A stretch of DNA of 64,000 nt from an uncultured Bryobacterales bacterium. Lineage in GTDB: Bacteria > Acidobacteriota > Terriglobia > Bryobacterales > UBA6623. Each line of letters opens with the position of its first letter. The first letter of the stretch is position 1. A program made the translations under genes and the position numbers. The stretch covers positions 3,076,062-3,140,061 of the forward strand of contig OX638379.1 of the NCBI GenBank assembly GCA_951813605.1. Direction: 5' to 3'. Positions 9,628 through 18,931 of this stretch are shown here, in pieces. The notes under the pieces are model-generated. The model was given only the letters and a program-made list of their open reading frames with translations. It made no database searches and was not told the DNA's origin.

Positions 9628-12600
9628 CTACGGGCCGCCAACCTCCGCGCCGAATGCCCCGCGCAACGTGCCGCCGTTTCCAAGACCAGTGCTTTTCGCG
9701 GTCCACGTGCCGATCACGCCCATCGGACCGTCGATCGTCTTGCCGACGAACTTGCCCGTCAGCGAGCCCGTATTGCTCGCGACGTCGTCTAGTACGCTCC
9801 GATCCGCATGCACGATCCTCGTGGTGGCCGCACTCATGGCGATGCCCAAATTGTTATCGGCGTCCTTCGTCGTGACATCGTCGCCCGATAAAACAATCTG
9901 TCCGACATCCGCGCCGCCGTTAGCCAGCGGCACTCCGTCCGGATTCGCGAGACCGCTGATTGTGACGGCGACATCGCTGTCCTCAAAGTCAGCCGCGTCC
10001 CACATTACGACGACATCGATCGTCCCTTGGTAGAAAACGGTCAGCTGGACCGCAACCGTCTCGCCCGAGTAGCGCGCCGTGCCGCCGCCCGGATACGTCG
10101 GGTCCGTCAAGCTCGAGTACGTCGTCGGCGCGAGCGAGCTGTAGGCGAAGGCGCCAGGACCGTCGCTGGTCCCTCCGTCATCGTCAGTGACCCCGTTCAC
10201 GTTGACGTAGCCAGACTCCGCTTCCGGCGTGGTCTGCCGCCGCCAGGCGCCGAAGCGGGTGTAGTCCGTCGAAGCGAACCATACCTTTGTCCGAAAAGCC
10301 TTCCGGCCGAACACATCCCCCGCCGCTACCGTGGTGAAGCCACCGCCGACGTCGTGGAAGATTCCGCCGTCCTCCAGCTCGTCCTCCAAATCGTCCGCGC
10401 TCGCCAGCGCTTCCAGCAGCTCGTCGATCGTCGCCAGGCCCTTCACGTCGTCCGCTTCAGTCCCGTCTCGCGGGTAGTCCGTCGCCGTGAACGTCGGATT
10501 GCCGTCTGCGTCCAGGCCGCCCGCCATGAAGTTGTAGGCGTCCGAGGTGCGATTGGTCGCCTGGGTCCACCGGTCACCCGGAACACTGAAGATCGCGGAG
10601 GCATCGCCGCCTAAGCCGTTCTCGCCGATGACCCTGTTGCGGATGGCCGTCCAAACGGCGTCGCGTCCCGCAAGGGTGTCTGTGTCGTTCGAAGCTTCGT
10701 CCGAAGTGGCGTCCAGCGCGATCCAGCCCTCGAGCACCGTCCGCTGCTGCTCGATGAATTCGACCGTTTCGGCGATGTGCGTCGGGCCGTTGTCCGTCGT
10801 CTCGGCGTCCATGTTCAGGGACGAGAGAGCGAGCTCGATCGTCTGCAGGTCGCTATCCGCGGTGCCTGTGTCCGGGTCGATCACGAGCACCAGCTGGCCG
10901 TCGTCGTCGATCGTCACGCTGCCTTCGTCGGTGCCTCTCGCTGCCGGCAGCACCGACGTTTCCGCGTCGCCGATCGCCCCCTCCGGCGGCTTGAATTCCG
11001 GAGCAGCCTCGACCCGTTCCGCTCCGAAACCGGCGGTTAGCAGGTTCTTGTTCCCCGCACCCCCGGTGTTGCTCAAGTCGCTTGCGGCGTTGGTCTCCGC
11101 GATCCACCATATGCCGTGCGCTGCCCGCGCCGGATCGTCCGTGTCCTCCTGGCCCGTCAGCTCGCCCGTGAACCCTCCGTCCACTTGGGTCGACGGCGGG
11201 CTGCCTGCCGCGATGGAGTAGTTGATATATGCTTCATCCGAGAGTCCGTCGGTGGCCCAGTTCGCGTTTGCGCCCAGCTTCGCCGGCGACAGTCTGATCG
11301 AGTCGACCTCTCCGAACTGGTGCACCCAGGGAGTGCCCTCCGCGTCCCGCAGATTGGTAACCAAGCCGTGCACCGTCTTGTTCACCAGCCGAACCTGGAT
11401 CGCGATTTCGCCGAAATAGAATCCGGGACTCTCCCCGCTCGTGACCGCGACGGTCTCGCCCTCGTATTGCAGGTTGCCCGTGTCCGGCAGGTCGATGGTC
11501 TTCGTCACGTCGTCGATGACGCTGTAGGCGAACGCGCCGATCTTGCCCATGTCGCCGGTCGTCTCGTCCGTATCGCTGGTTCCCCCGGCGTCCGTGTCAC
11601 TGTCCGCGTCGACGTGCTTCAGATCGTCGCTCGCTAGGTCCCGCTCCTGTTTCCAGTAGGCGCCGAAGCGCGTGTTCCCGGTCATGCCGAGGCCCGCCGA
11701 CGACATGGTCTGGACCGCGTCGAAGATGTCCATCGCGTCTTCCGCCGAGAGCTTCGCATCCTCCAGCACGCCGTCGCCGTCCTCTTCCGTGGCCGCGGCG
11801 AACGCATCGGCACTCGCGAGCGCCGCCAGCAGCATGTCGAACATCTCCACCGCGTCCTCCGCGTCGTCACTGGCAGAGAGCGTCTTCAGCGGGACCTTCG
11901 AGGCTGTGCCGTTTGCGGCCAGCCCGAAGATCGAGTCGACATCCGCCTGGGCATCCGTGTTCCACAGGTCGCGGATTTGCGGGTCATAGTCGCCGGTGGT
12001 GTCATCGGTGCCGTCCAAGGCGATGTAGGCGTCCACGGCGTCCCGCAGCTTCATGATCTCCTCCAGCGCCTCGGCGACGAAATTGTCGCCCATCAGGTCG
12101 GACATCCCGCCCTCCAGCAGCTCGGAAACCGGGAAGCTATCCCCGTTCAGCTCCAGATGCGTGCGGAGTTCGTTCGCCGCCGTGTCCTTGTCGTCGGACG
12201 AAAGCGTCGGCAAGCCGATGCGCAGGGACATGTCGGTGCCGGTGTGGATCGCCGTGTCGAACCGCGTGCCCGTCAGCATGCCGTCCTCGTTCATCATGAT
12301 GTGGTACATGGCCCCGCCGACGTTCACGTCGCCTGTGCCGGACCCGTCCACCATGTCGTCGCCGACATCGTAGCCCATGCGGTCCTCGCGGGTCATCGCG
12401 ACCAGGCCGGTGCCGCCGATCTCCATCATCTCGGGCTCGAAGCGCGCGGACCAGGACCCGTCGGCCATCATCAGCGTGTAGCGGTTGCCGCTCGCCGACA
12501 TCACCTCGGAGCCGTCCATCACCGCCATGTCGCCCAGCCACCAGCTCATGTCCTCGGCCATCATCAGCATCACCGAGCCCTGCGTGCCCAGCGCGACCAC

Positions 12601-13476
12601 GACGTTGACCGGGTTATAGGTGGCCATCCACATGCCCTCGTCGTCCATCGAGAGGGTGTACATGTTGCCGTTCATGGCGGTCACGACCTTGCCGGCCATG
12701 ACTTCGTCCTCGCCCAGCCAGTACGTGCCGTCCTCGGCCATCATCAGCGTGATCGTGTCGCCGCTGATACCCAGCTCGACCATCACCATGGCGGCTTGGT
12801 AGACTGCCATCCACATGCCCGCGTCGTCCATCGACAGCATGTACATGCCGTTGTCGGCCATGTAGCTGCCGCCGCTCTCGATCGCCATCTCGCCGATCCA
12901 GTACGTGCCGTCCTCGGACTGCTGGATCATGATCGACGCGCCGCTGCTGCCCAGCATGACGGGCATCGCGTCGGGCTTCACCCACGCTGCGGCCCAAAGG
13001 CCCTCGTCGTTCATCGTGAGGGTGTACATCATGCCGTTCGAGCCCGTGACGCTGCCGCCGCTCTCGATCGCCATCTCGCCGATCCAGTACGAGCCGTCCT
13101 CGGACTTCATCAGGGACGCGGCCCCGCCGTACTCGCCCAGCATCACTTCCATGGCAGGCGGCGCTTGGTAGGCTGCCGTCCATACGCCGTCCTCGAGCGC
13201 CAACATGTACATGTTGCCGTTCTCGGCCTCTATGTCGCCGCCGGCAAAGGCTTCCCCGTTAAGGGTGTAGCCGCCGCCTTCCGCGGTCATCAACGTCAAC
13301 GTTCCGCCGTGCTCGCCGAGGGCGACCTCGACTGGCTGCGGCTGGAACGGTGGCGGCGCCGGCGGAGGTGCCGGCGGCTGAACCACTGGTGCGGGCTCGC
13401 TGCCGCATCCGGACAGGCCGAATACGAGCACGAGCGCCAAGAGGCCGAAGCCCCACTTGACTCGATTGCGATTCAT
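9628..13476 (-). CDS. Large Met-rich repeat lipoprotein with two TbpB-like barrels (paralogue 1)
   Basis: Predicted lipoprotein of 1282 aa. ATG 13476 is preferred to the ATG six bases upstream because AAGGAG then sits at normal spacing. The signal sequence ends in LSGC (Cys24), followed by a Pro-rich spacer. Residues about 46-400 are five to six repeats homologous to those of the other two paralogues but strikingly rich in Met (NGMMYTLTM, MNGNMYTLSMDD, MLMMAEDMSW). The C-terminal two thirds contain two helix-plus-barrel modules with RFGAYW/RFGAWR, GAFAYSVI/GAFAYSSL and, in the second, GKFVGKTIDGPMGVIGTW...GAFGAE, which resembles TbpB-like barrel ends. Its own terminator lies downstream and a candidate promoter upstream. 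Ligand binding at the cell surface is inference. Whether the methionines bind metal or absorb oxidants cannot be told. Confidence 0.83.
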   Translation of the reverse strand: MNRNRVKWGFGLLALVLVFGLSGCGSEPAPVVQPPAPPPAPPPFQPQPVEVALGEHGGTLTLMTAEGGGYTLNGEAFAGGDIEAENGNMYMLALEDGVWTAAYQAPPAMEVMLGEYGGAASLMKSEDGSYWIGEMAIESGGSVTGSNGMMYTLTMNDEGLWAAAWVKPDAMPVMLGSSGASIMIQQSEDGTYWIGEMAIESGGSYMADNGMYMLSMDDAGMWMAVYQAAMVMVELGISGDTITLMMAEDGTYWLGEDEVMAGKVVTAMNGNMYTLSMDDEGMWMATYNPVNVVVALGTQGSVMLMMAEDMSWWLGDMAVMDGSEVMSASGNRYTLMMADGSWSARFEPEMMEIGGTGLVAMTREDRMGYDVGDDMVDGSGTGDVNVGGAMYHIMMNEDGMLTGTRFDTAIHTGTDMSLRIGLPTLSSDDKDTAANELRTHLELNGDSFPVSELLEGGMSDLMGDNFVAEALEEIMKLRDAVDAYIALDGTDDTTGDYDPQIRDLWNTDAQADVDSIFGLAANGTASKVPLKTLSASDDAEDAVEMFDMLLAALASADAFAAATEEDGDGVLEDAKLSAEDAMDIFDAVQTMSSAGLGMTGNTRFGAYWKQERDLASDDLKHVDADSDTDAGGTSDTDETTGDMGKIGAFAYSVIDDVTKTIDLPDTGNLQYEGETVAVTSGESPGFYFGEIAIQVRLVNKTVHGLVTNLRDAEGTPWVHQFGEVDSIRLSPAKLGANANWATDGLSDEAYINYSIAAGSPPSTQVDGGFTGELTGQEDTDDPARAAHGIWWIAETNAASDLSNTGGAGNKNLLTAGFGAERVEAAPEFKPPEGAIGDAETSVLPAARGTDEGSVTIDDDGQLVLVIDPDTGTADSDLQTIELALSSLNMDAETTDNGPTHIAETVEFIEQQRTVLEGWIALDATSDEASNDTDTLAGRDAVWTAIRNRVIGENGLGGDASAIFSVPGDRWTQATNRTSDAYNFMAGGLDADGNPTFTATDYPRDGTEADDVKGLATIDELLEALASADDLEDELEDGGIFHDVGGGFTTVAAGDVFGRKAFRTKVWFASTDYTRFGAWRRQTTPEAESGYVNVNGVTDDDGGTSDGPGAFAYSSLAPTTYSSLTDPTYPGGGTARYSGETVAVQLTVFYQGTIDVVVMWDAADFEDSDVAVTISGLANPDGVPLANGGADVGQIVLSGDDVTTKDADNNLGIAMSAATTRIVHADRSVLDDVASNTGSLTGKFVGKTIDGPMGVIGTWTAKSTGLGNGGTLRGAFGAEVGGP

Positions 13477-13573
13477 TGTCATCTCCTTGATTTCTTCCCT
13501 TTGCCCTTGAAAAGCTTTACCGCCCCTCTCGGGCTGTGTTGACTCGGAGGTCCGAAAGGGGCCTCACAGGCAA

Positions 13574-13603
13574 ATTCTAGCACATGCTCTCACGCCCGTA
13601 CAA
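13574..13603 (-). promoter_or_regulatory. Candidate sigma70-type promoter for the first repeat lipoprotein
   Basis: On the minus strand TTGTAC (13603-13598) is followed, after 18 bases, by TAGAAT (13579-13574), about 100 bases before the ATG at 13476. Position and spacing are good; not verified. Confidence 0.4.
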
Positions 13604-14509
13604 TCCCTGTCAAGGGAGGGCGCGCTAACAATTTGCATTTTCCTTCGTCTAATGCGACGAAAATCCGCCTCAGTTCCGATCCGAACCTCCATATGCAGAT
13701 TAGCACGCCGTCGGAGGTCGCGCAATTTTCGAGCCCGCAGGCTCAGCCGGTGCCCGATCCAGTGTGCAGCCGATGCCGGATCTGACAGCGCCATCCTGGC
13801 ACGATCCGCCCCCGCTGAATCATTAGCTCTTTTCCGCACGCGCGAGGGCCGAGCCTCGGAATACCGCTCGGAAGGCCCCTCCCGCCAAGCTCCTGGCACC
13901 GTTTCCTTGCCACCGGATGCTTCGCCGGCGCGCCCCGTGGTCTGCTAATCGGACCGCCCGGGCTCTTGCCCCCCTCAGGGTCCTGCCGTTCGCTTCACGT
14001 CGCGCTCGTGCGCCGACCTCGTCCTTGCCACCGCCAAGGTTCGCGCGTTCGCCTCCGCCTGCACGCGGAACGCCCCCTCGCCCTCCTGCCCGAAGCCTAT
14101 GTGCCCCCCGATCCTTCATGTAACTCGTGTCTACCATCTTGCTCCCGCGCATCGAGCTTCCATCCGCCGGTCTCCAATCAATCGCGCGACACCCGCCACT
14201 CGATGGCTAGTGCTCCGTTGCCCCGACCCTTCTTTCCCAGGCCGCGGCCGCCCGGGCAACCGCTTCCGTCGTCAGCGCGCCCTCGCTGGCTTCCCGCCTC
14301 GCAGCCGTGCCGGCCGGCAATCCATTTCTCCCGGGAAGCGCTGCGCCCGAGCTGCCAGGGCCGCGGAGAATCCGTCATGACGCCCCGCTCGCCAGCATCC
14401 CGCGCAACGCGGACTCGCGTGCCCTTGGGGTAAATCGCATTCCGCGCCTGCCCGTTGCGGCCGCTCCCTGCCCCCAGGATCGACAAGCGCGCAGCCTGCC
14501 AAGTGGAGT
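13604..14509. other. Gene-poor stretch before the mobile island
   Basis: About 900 GC-rich bases. Open frames on both strands lack ribosome sites, signal peptides or motifs and look like random GC-rich frames. No RNA gene seen. It ends at the left edge of the insertion-sequence island. Confidence 0.5.
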
Positions 14510-14578
14510 TACTGCCTTTTCGTGGACAGGTGAGATTGCAGAGGGACGGCAGTGGTATGGTGCTCGATAAGGTGAGGC
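14510..14578 (+). repeat. Orphan 5' end of an IS3-family element
   Basis: About 69 bases match the 5' terminal repeat and leader of the IS3 element whose right end is at 38052 (read on its minus strand): TGGAGTTACTGCCTTTTCGT, then GTGGACAGGTGAGAT and GGTGCTCGATAAGG. The rest of that IS3 is missing; an IS256 fragment follows directly. Confidence 0.7.
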
Positions 14579-14835
14579 GATGGAGGTGGCGGTTCCGCGG
14601 GATCGCCTGGGCCGCTTCGAGCCGCGCCTGATCGAGAAGTACTGCCGGCGCCTGCCAGGTTTTGACGGCAAGGTGATTTCGATGCATGCGCGGGGCTTGA
14701 GCACGCGCGAGATGCGCGGGCATATCAGAGGAGCTGTACGGGGTCTCGGTCTCGGCGGAGCTGATTTCCAAGGTGACGGACGCATTGCATGCGGAGATTC
14801 TGGAATGGCAGTCCCGGCCGCTGGACGAGGTCTAG

Positions 14836-16297
14836 CCCGACCTTCTCAAGAGTTTTGGATTTGGAGGCGTTTTGTCCATTTGGGGTGGTTGGATAGCCTG
14901 GCAATGTTGCGTGGGGTGCTGGATCCGGGCAGAGGCCGGGCAAGGGTCGCCAGATCCGCGGTTGCCGGGGTCCGTTTTGTCTTGCCTCCCGCCCTGGCGA
15001 CGCAGTGGTCCCGCTGACCTCCGACGGGGCTCGAGACGATGGCTGGAGTGCCGCGGCTAGCAGCGCAGGGGCAGGCTCTGGAGACGGGCCAGCACCTGCC
15101 CGAAGAGGCCCGCTTCCGGGAAGCCCTCGTCGAACGACAGCCGCACGGCCCGCACGCTGACCCGGATCCGCACGCCGATCTTGAGCAGCTGCAGGCGGAT
15201 CGTGCCGCATGGCGCCCGCGCCAGCCGCGTGCCCCGCAGACCCCGGCGCCGCAGCAACTCCAGCAGCGCATAAGCGAACGAGGCGAAATACAGGCGCAAC
15301 TGGTTGGCCCGCATGGTGTGCGCCGAGGTGCGATCCGCGAACAGCGCCAGCTGCTGTTCCTTGATGCGGTTCTCCATGGCGCCCCGCGCGCAGTACACCT
15401 GCTCGTACAGCGTGCGCGCCGCCATCCGCCCGGCCCCCAGCGACGTCACCACGAAACGCGGGCTGGCCCCCCGCGGCAAATGCTCTGCCTTGCCGATCAG
15501 GCGCCGCTCGCGGCTCCAGCTGTCCAGCGTCCGGTAGCGGAAGTCCTGGAACACCCGCGCCGCCTGCCCCGTCCGCTCGCATGCCTGCCGGGCGCGCTCC
15601 ATCGCCGGGGCCAGGCTCCGCTTCAAGCGCGCATTCTGCGCGATTCCCAGCACATGCTCCACTCCCTGCGCCTCGCACCAGGCCAGCAATTCCTCGCGGC
15701 AGAACCCGCTGTCCCCGCGCAGCCAGATCTCCACCCCCGGCCAGCGCTTCCGGATGCGCCCCACGATGCGTTCCAGCTCCTCCACCGTGCCCTCCGCCGC
15801 GTCGCGGTCCGCCGTCCGCAGGCGCGCCCCCAGCAGCTGCTGGCCGCAGAAGATGTACAGCGGCAAGTAACAGTAGCTGCGGTAGTACCCATGGAAGAAG
15901 CGGCCTTCCTGCCGGCCATGCAGCGGGTCATCCGTCGCGTCCACGTCCAGCACGATGCGCTCCGGCTGCGCGCCGTGCCAGTCCAGGAACAGGTCCACCA
16001 GCAGGGCGTCCAGCCGCGCGGTGTCGGCCACGATCTTCTTGCAGCGTTCCCCGGGGCCCAGCGCCGCCCCCGTCAGCTCCAGGCGGTTCAGCGTGCTCTT
16101 GCCCGGCGGCCAGCTCTCCCAGCTCGCCCCGCGCCGCCCGACTACACGCTGCCTTCGCAAGCCTGCGAACTCCAAGCGTGCTGTGCTACACTCTGTCGTC
16201 ATAAGGCCGTCGTCCTGTTACGTGGTAAGTTGTTCATAATAAATCAATTATACCACAAGACACGGCCTTATACCCTACCCCTCGTGAGAAATCCGGG
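14836..16297 (-). mobile_element. IS1380-like element, copy 1, with 4-bp CTAG target duplication
   Basis: Ends form an inverted repeat (CCCGACCTTCTCAAGAG at the left; CCCGGATTTCTCACGAG at the right read inward). It is flanked by CTAG on both sides (14832-14835 and 16298-16301) inside an IS256 transposase gene. Length 1462 bp. Compared with copy 2 it lacks 258 bp of the 5' part of the transposase gene but keeps a 162-bp segment that copy 2 lacks. Adding the missing segment gives 1720 bp, a usual size for this family. Confidence 0.88.
15057..16202 (-). pseudogene. IS1380-family transposase with in-frame internal deletion
   Basis: A 381-aa frame starting MTTECSTARLEFAGL. After QRVVGR the sequence jumps to RGASWESW, so about 86 residues are missing, including the FDGGELGSDGGGLLLREL and GYEDLNDHDTLR motifs near the N-terminus. 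The downstream DDE-type core (VLDVDATDDPLHG, LRGDSGFCREELLAW) and the end ARLQSLPLRC are intact. The deletion is in frame and flanked by CCGCCCG microhomology. A shortened, probably inactive transposase. Confidence 0.85.
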
Positions 16298-17128
16298 CTA
16301 GGCCATCGTGTACTGCGACGCCCTGCGGGGGGAAGATTCGCGAGGAGGACCTGGTGCGGAACAAGGCGGTCTACATGGGGATCGGGGTGACCTGCGCGGG
16401 GTGCAAGGAGGTGCTGGGGTTCTGGATCGAGCAGACGGAGGGCGCGAAGTTCTGGCTGAAGGTGATGCACGAGTTGAAAGCGCGGGGGATGCAGGACGTG
16501 CTGGTGGCGGTGACCGACGGCCTGAAGGGCTTTCCGGAGGTGATTGAAGCGGTGTATTCTCAAACCTTGGTGCAAGCCTGCATCGTGCATTTGATCCGCT
16601 ACTCCCTGGCGCATGCCTCGTATCAGGAGCGCAAGAAGCTGGCGGCGGCTCTGCAGGCCATCTACCGGGCGCCGGGGGCGGAGCAGGCCGAGGCGGCGCT
16701 GGACGCGTTCGAGGCCGGCCCCTGGGGACGGAAGTATCCGGCAATCGCTCGGAGCTGGCGTTCCCGCTGGACGCAGATCATCCCGTTCCTCGCGTTCTCC
16801 GAACCGCTGCGCCGGGCGATTTACACGACCAACGCGATGGAGAGCTTGCACAGCACGGTGCGCCGCGCAGTGCGCACGCGTGGGCACTTCCCGAATGACC
16901 GGGCAGCGGCCAAGCTGATTTACCTGGCGCTGCGGAAGGTCGCACGGAAATGGGTGCGGCCGCCCGCGTTCTGGCACCCGGCGCGCACCGAGTTCGCCCT
17001 CCAGTTGGGCGCAAGATTTCGGCTGGTGACGCCATGAGAACTCAGCCGCATGGGCATCATAGGCTCCGTCACCGTGGACGGGCAAATCAAGATGCAGCAA
17101 CCTCACACACGGAAATTCTGACAGTCCC

Positions 17129-18235
17129 CAGGGCCGTCGCGCCCTTAGCTTGCGCTCGGGCCGTCCGCTGTGCGCTGCGCGTGCCAGGCCGTCTCGAACT
17201 CCATCGGGGAGCGATAGCCTAACGCCGAATGGCGACGCTTGCGATTGCAAAAACCTTCCACGAAACGGAAGATCTCGCGCGCCGCCTCTTCGCGGCTCGC
17301 AAACGCAACGCGCTGCAGGAGTTCGCATTCCACTGTGGCGAATAAGCTCTCCGCCATCGCGTTGTCGAAGCAGTTGCCCGCTGCCCCCATCGAGCGCTGG
17401 ATGCCCGCTGGCGCGCAGCGCCGGCTGAACGCCAGCGCCGTGTACTGGCTGCCGCGATCGGCATGCAACACCACCCCCTGCGCCGCCCGCGTCTCCAGCG
17501 CCATCTCCAGCGCCGACTTCACCAGCTCGACCGTCTGCCGCGCGCTCATGGCCCAGCCCACCACCTTGCGACTGCACACATCCAGCACCGTCGCCAGGTA
17601 CAGAAACCCTTCCTGGGCCGGCACATACGTGATGTCTGCGACCCACAGGCGGTGCGGCGCCGACGCCTCGAAACGGCGCCTCACCCGGTCCGGCGCCACC
17701 GCCGCTTCCCGGTCCCTCCGCGTCGTGCATCGCCGTTTCCGGCGCGTCGCCCCCTGCCGGCCCAGCGCCCGCATCAGCCGCGCCACCCGCTGCCGTGACA
17801 CCGCCACCCGCGCCGGCCGGCTCGGCGGCCGCCCCCGCCACGCATAGTATCCGCTGGGGGAGACTCCCAGCACGCGGCACATCACCGCGATCGGATACTG
17901 GACCTGCTACGCTCTGACGAATTCGAACGCCCTTACGGCATCGAAGCGGTCTCCCGAGCGAACCAGGCCGCGGCTTTTGACAGGATCTCCCGTTCCATCC
18001 GCAGCCGCCGGATCTCCCGTCGCAGGCGCACCAGCTCCTCCCTCTCGGGACTGCTCAGCCCGTCCTGCCGGCGGCCCTGGTCGCGCTCTGCCTGCGGCAT
18101 CCAGCGCCGCACCGAATCCACCGCAATCCCAAACTCCCCTGCCACCTCCCGCGCGCTGCGATCACCCAGCTGCATCCGCTTCACGACTTGCTCCCGAAAC
18201 TCCTTCGGGCAGGCCTTTACATAGGCATGTTTGCT
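17129..18235 (-). mobile_element. Truncated IS3-family element (both ends lost)
   Basis: Minus-strand IS3 copy lying between the right terminal repeat of an IS256 fragment and the left edge of an IS110 leader. The IS110 junction falls at the orfA start, where ATGAGCAAA has become ACAAGCAAA. No terminal inverted repeat of its own is visible. Confidence 0.8.
17145..17942 (-). pseudogene. IS3 orfB (rve-type integrase) with deletion and stop
   Basis: DDE integrase: WVADITYV (Asp), HADRGSQY (Asp) and DNAMAESLFATVECE (Glu) are present. The leading VREFVRA is followed by a TAG before QVQYPIAVMCRVLG, and about 40 residues between RPPSRPAR and VSRQRVARLMR (the HTH_21 segment) are missing compared with the copy at 18932. 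Broken. Confidence 0.85.
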
Positions 18236-18238
18236 TGT
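17933..18238 (-). pseudogene. IS3 orfA (helix-turn-helix), start codon destroyed
   Basis: Reads SKHAYVKACPKEFREQVV, then the HTH and leucine-rich coiled coil (LVRLRREIRRLRMEREIL), and ends at ARETASMP near 17933. The ATG has been replaced at the IS110 junction. The usable internal ATG (18184) would give a product lacking the beginning. Confidence 0.8.
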
Positions 18239-18438
18239 CTGTTAAGAATGGGGCTGTGAAGGGTCCTGAATAGGGATCCAGCCCCGGGCATGCGCATGCC
18301 CGGGGCCGGGCGGCGGCAGGACCGCAGCTTGCTCGGCGATCTTGCGCCGTCGATGAGTAGGGTCACCGCCGCCTTTCCTCCGTCCTGGATGGATACGAGA
18401 GCATCAAGGCTCGCATGACAAGCAAAGGAGAAGGAACA
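18236..18438 (+). ncRNA. Candidate IS110 bridge-RNA leader (copy A)
   Basis: Non-coding leader of the IS110 transposase. It has a perfect 26-bp palindrome at 18281-18306. IS110-group elements are known to encode a bridge RNA in the 5' leader. The segment GCTTGCTC at 18327-18334 equals the insertion target in IS3 orfA (GCTTGCTCAT on the plus strand, as in the intact site at 37950-37959). Location and target match support the call; folding was not computed. Confidence 0.5.
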
Positions 18439-18612
18439 ATGCCCCTTCAGCATACCGTCGGCATCGACGTTTCCAAGGCCCGCCTGGACGCCCGCCGGCT
18501 ATCGGACGGCGAGGCCGCCCAGTTCGCCAACACCAAGGCGGGCTTCCAACAGCTGGTCGCCTGGAGCGGCGACGCCGTCGAGTGCATCGCCTACGAGGGC
18601 GGGGGCAAGGAG
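18236..18612 (+). mobile_element. 5' part of an IS110-family element (truncated)
   Basis: Starts at the junction with a minus-strand IS3 and carries a leader of about 200 bases followed by the N-terminus of an IS110 transposase. An IS3 element takes over near 18612. The C-terminal part of an IS110 transposase reappears at 21541, directly after the IS3 right end, but about 130 residues of the middle are missing. Confidence 0.8.
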
Positions 18613-18627
18613 GCCCCAAGTCAATGA
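18439..18627 (+). pseudogene. IS110 transposase N-terminal fragment (copy A)
   Basis: ATG 18439 follows GGAGAAGGAACA. The product begins MPLQHTVGIDVSKARLDA, the first DEDD (RuvC-like) motif of IS110 transposases, and runs to IAYEGGG, where it is cut by IS3 leader sequence and stops after 62 residues. Family members have 300-400 residues, so this is a stump. Confidence 0.85.
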
Positions 18628-18929
18628 GCAAACATGCTTATGTGAAGGCGTACCCGAAGGAGTTTCGGGACAAGGTCGTGCAGCTGGTGCAGGTCAGTGA
18701 GCGTAGCCTGCGGGAGGTGGCCGAGGAATTCGGGATCTCGACGGACTCGGTGCGGCGCTGGGTGCAGCAGGCGGAGCGCGACCAAGGCACCCGCAAGGAC
18801 GGCGTCAGCAGTCCGGAGCGGGAGGAACTGATCCGCCTGAGGCGGGAGAACCGGCAACTGAAGATGGAGCGGGAGATCCTGTCAAAAGCGGCGGCCTGGT
18901 TCGCTCGGGAGACCGGTTCGATCCCGTAA
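18624..18929 (+). CDS. IS3-family transposase OrfA (copy A)
   Basis: 101 aa. AAGGAGG precedes ATG 18624. N-terminal helix-turn-helix (LREVAEEFGISTDSVRRW) followed by a leucine-zipper-like coiled coil (ELIRLRRENRQLKMEREIL). OrfB lies in the -1 frame just downstream, the usual IS3 arrangement in which OrfAB is made by frameshifting. CAAAAG at 18883-18888 is a possible slip site. It differs from the second copy by one residue (Glu here, Gly at 27753-28058). Confidence 0.9.
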   Translation: MSKHAYVKAYPKEFRDKVVQLVQVSERSLREVAEEFGISTDSVRRWVQQAERDQGTRKDGVSSPEREELIRLRRENRQLKMEREILSKAAAWFARETGSIP

Positions 18930-18931
18930 GA

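Larger units (their letters stand above)
14579..17128 (+). mobile_element. IS256-family fragment split by an IS1380-like insertion
   Basis: IS256 sequence runs from 14579 to the CTAG at 14832-14835 and resumes with a second CTAG at 16298-16301, continuing to the right terminal repeat (CCTCACACACGGAAATTCTG at 17101). Removing the IS1380-like element and one CTAG restores the transposase order (PLDEV then AIVYCDAL). The 5' end of the IS256 is absent and the joined frame still contains a TAG and a frameshift, so the element is inactive. Confidence 0.85.

Noticed and set aside
8951..10033. 360-aa plus-strand frame
   Set aside because: Overlaps the terminator and the end of the repeat-lipoprotein gene on the other strand; no motif.
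11977..13542. Long plus-strand open frame (521 aa), His-rich
   Set aside because: It is the antisense of the Met-rich repeats (CAT is the reverse of ATG), has no ribosome site or motif, and the minus-strand gene is clear.
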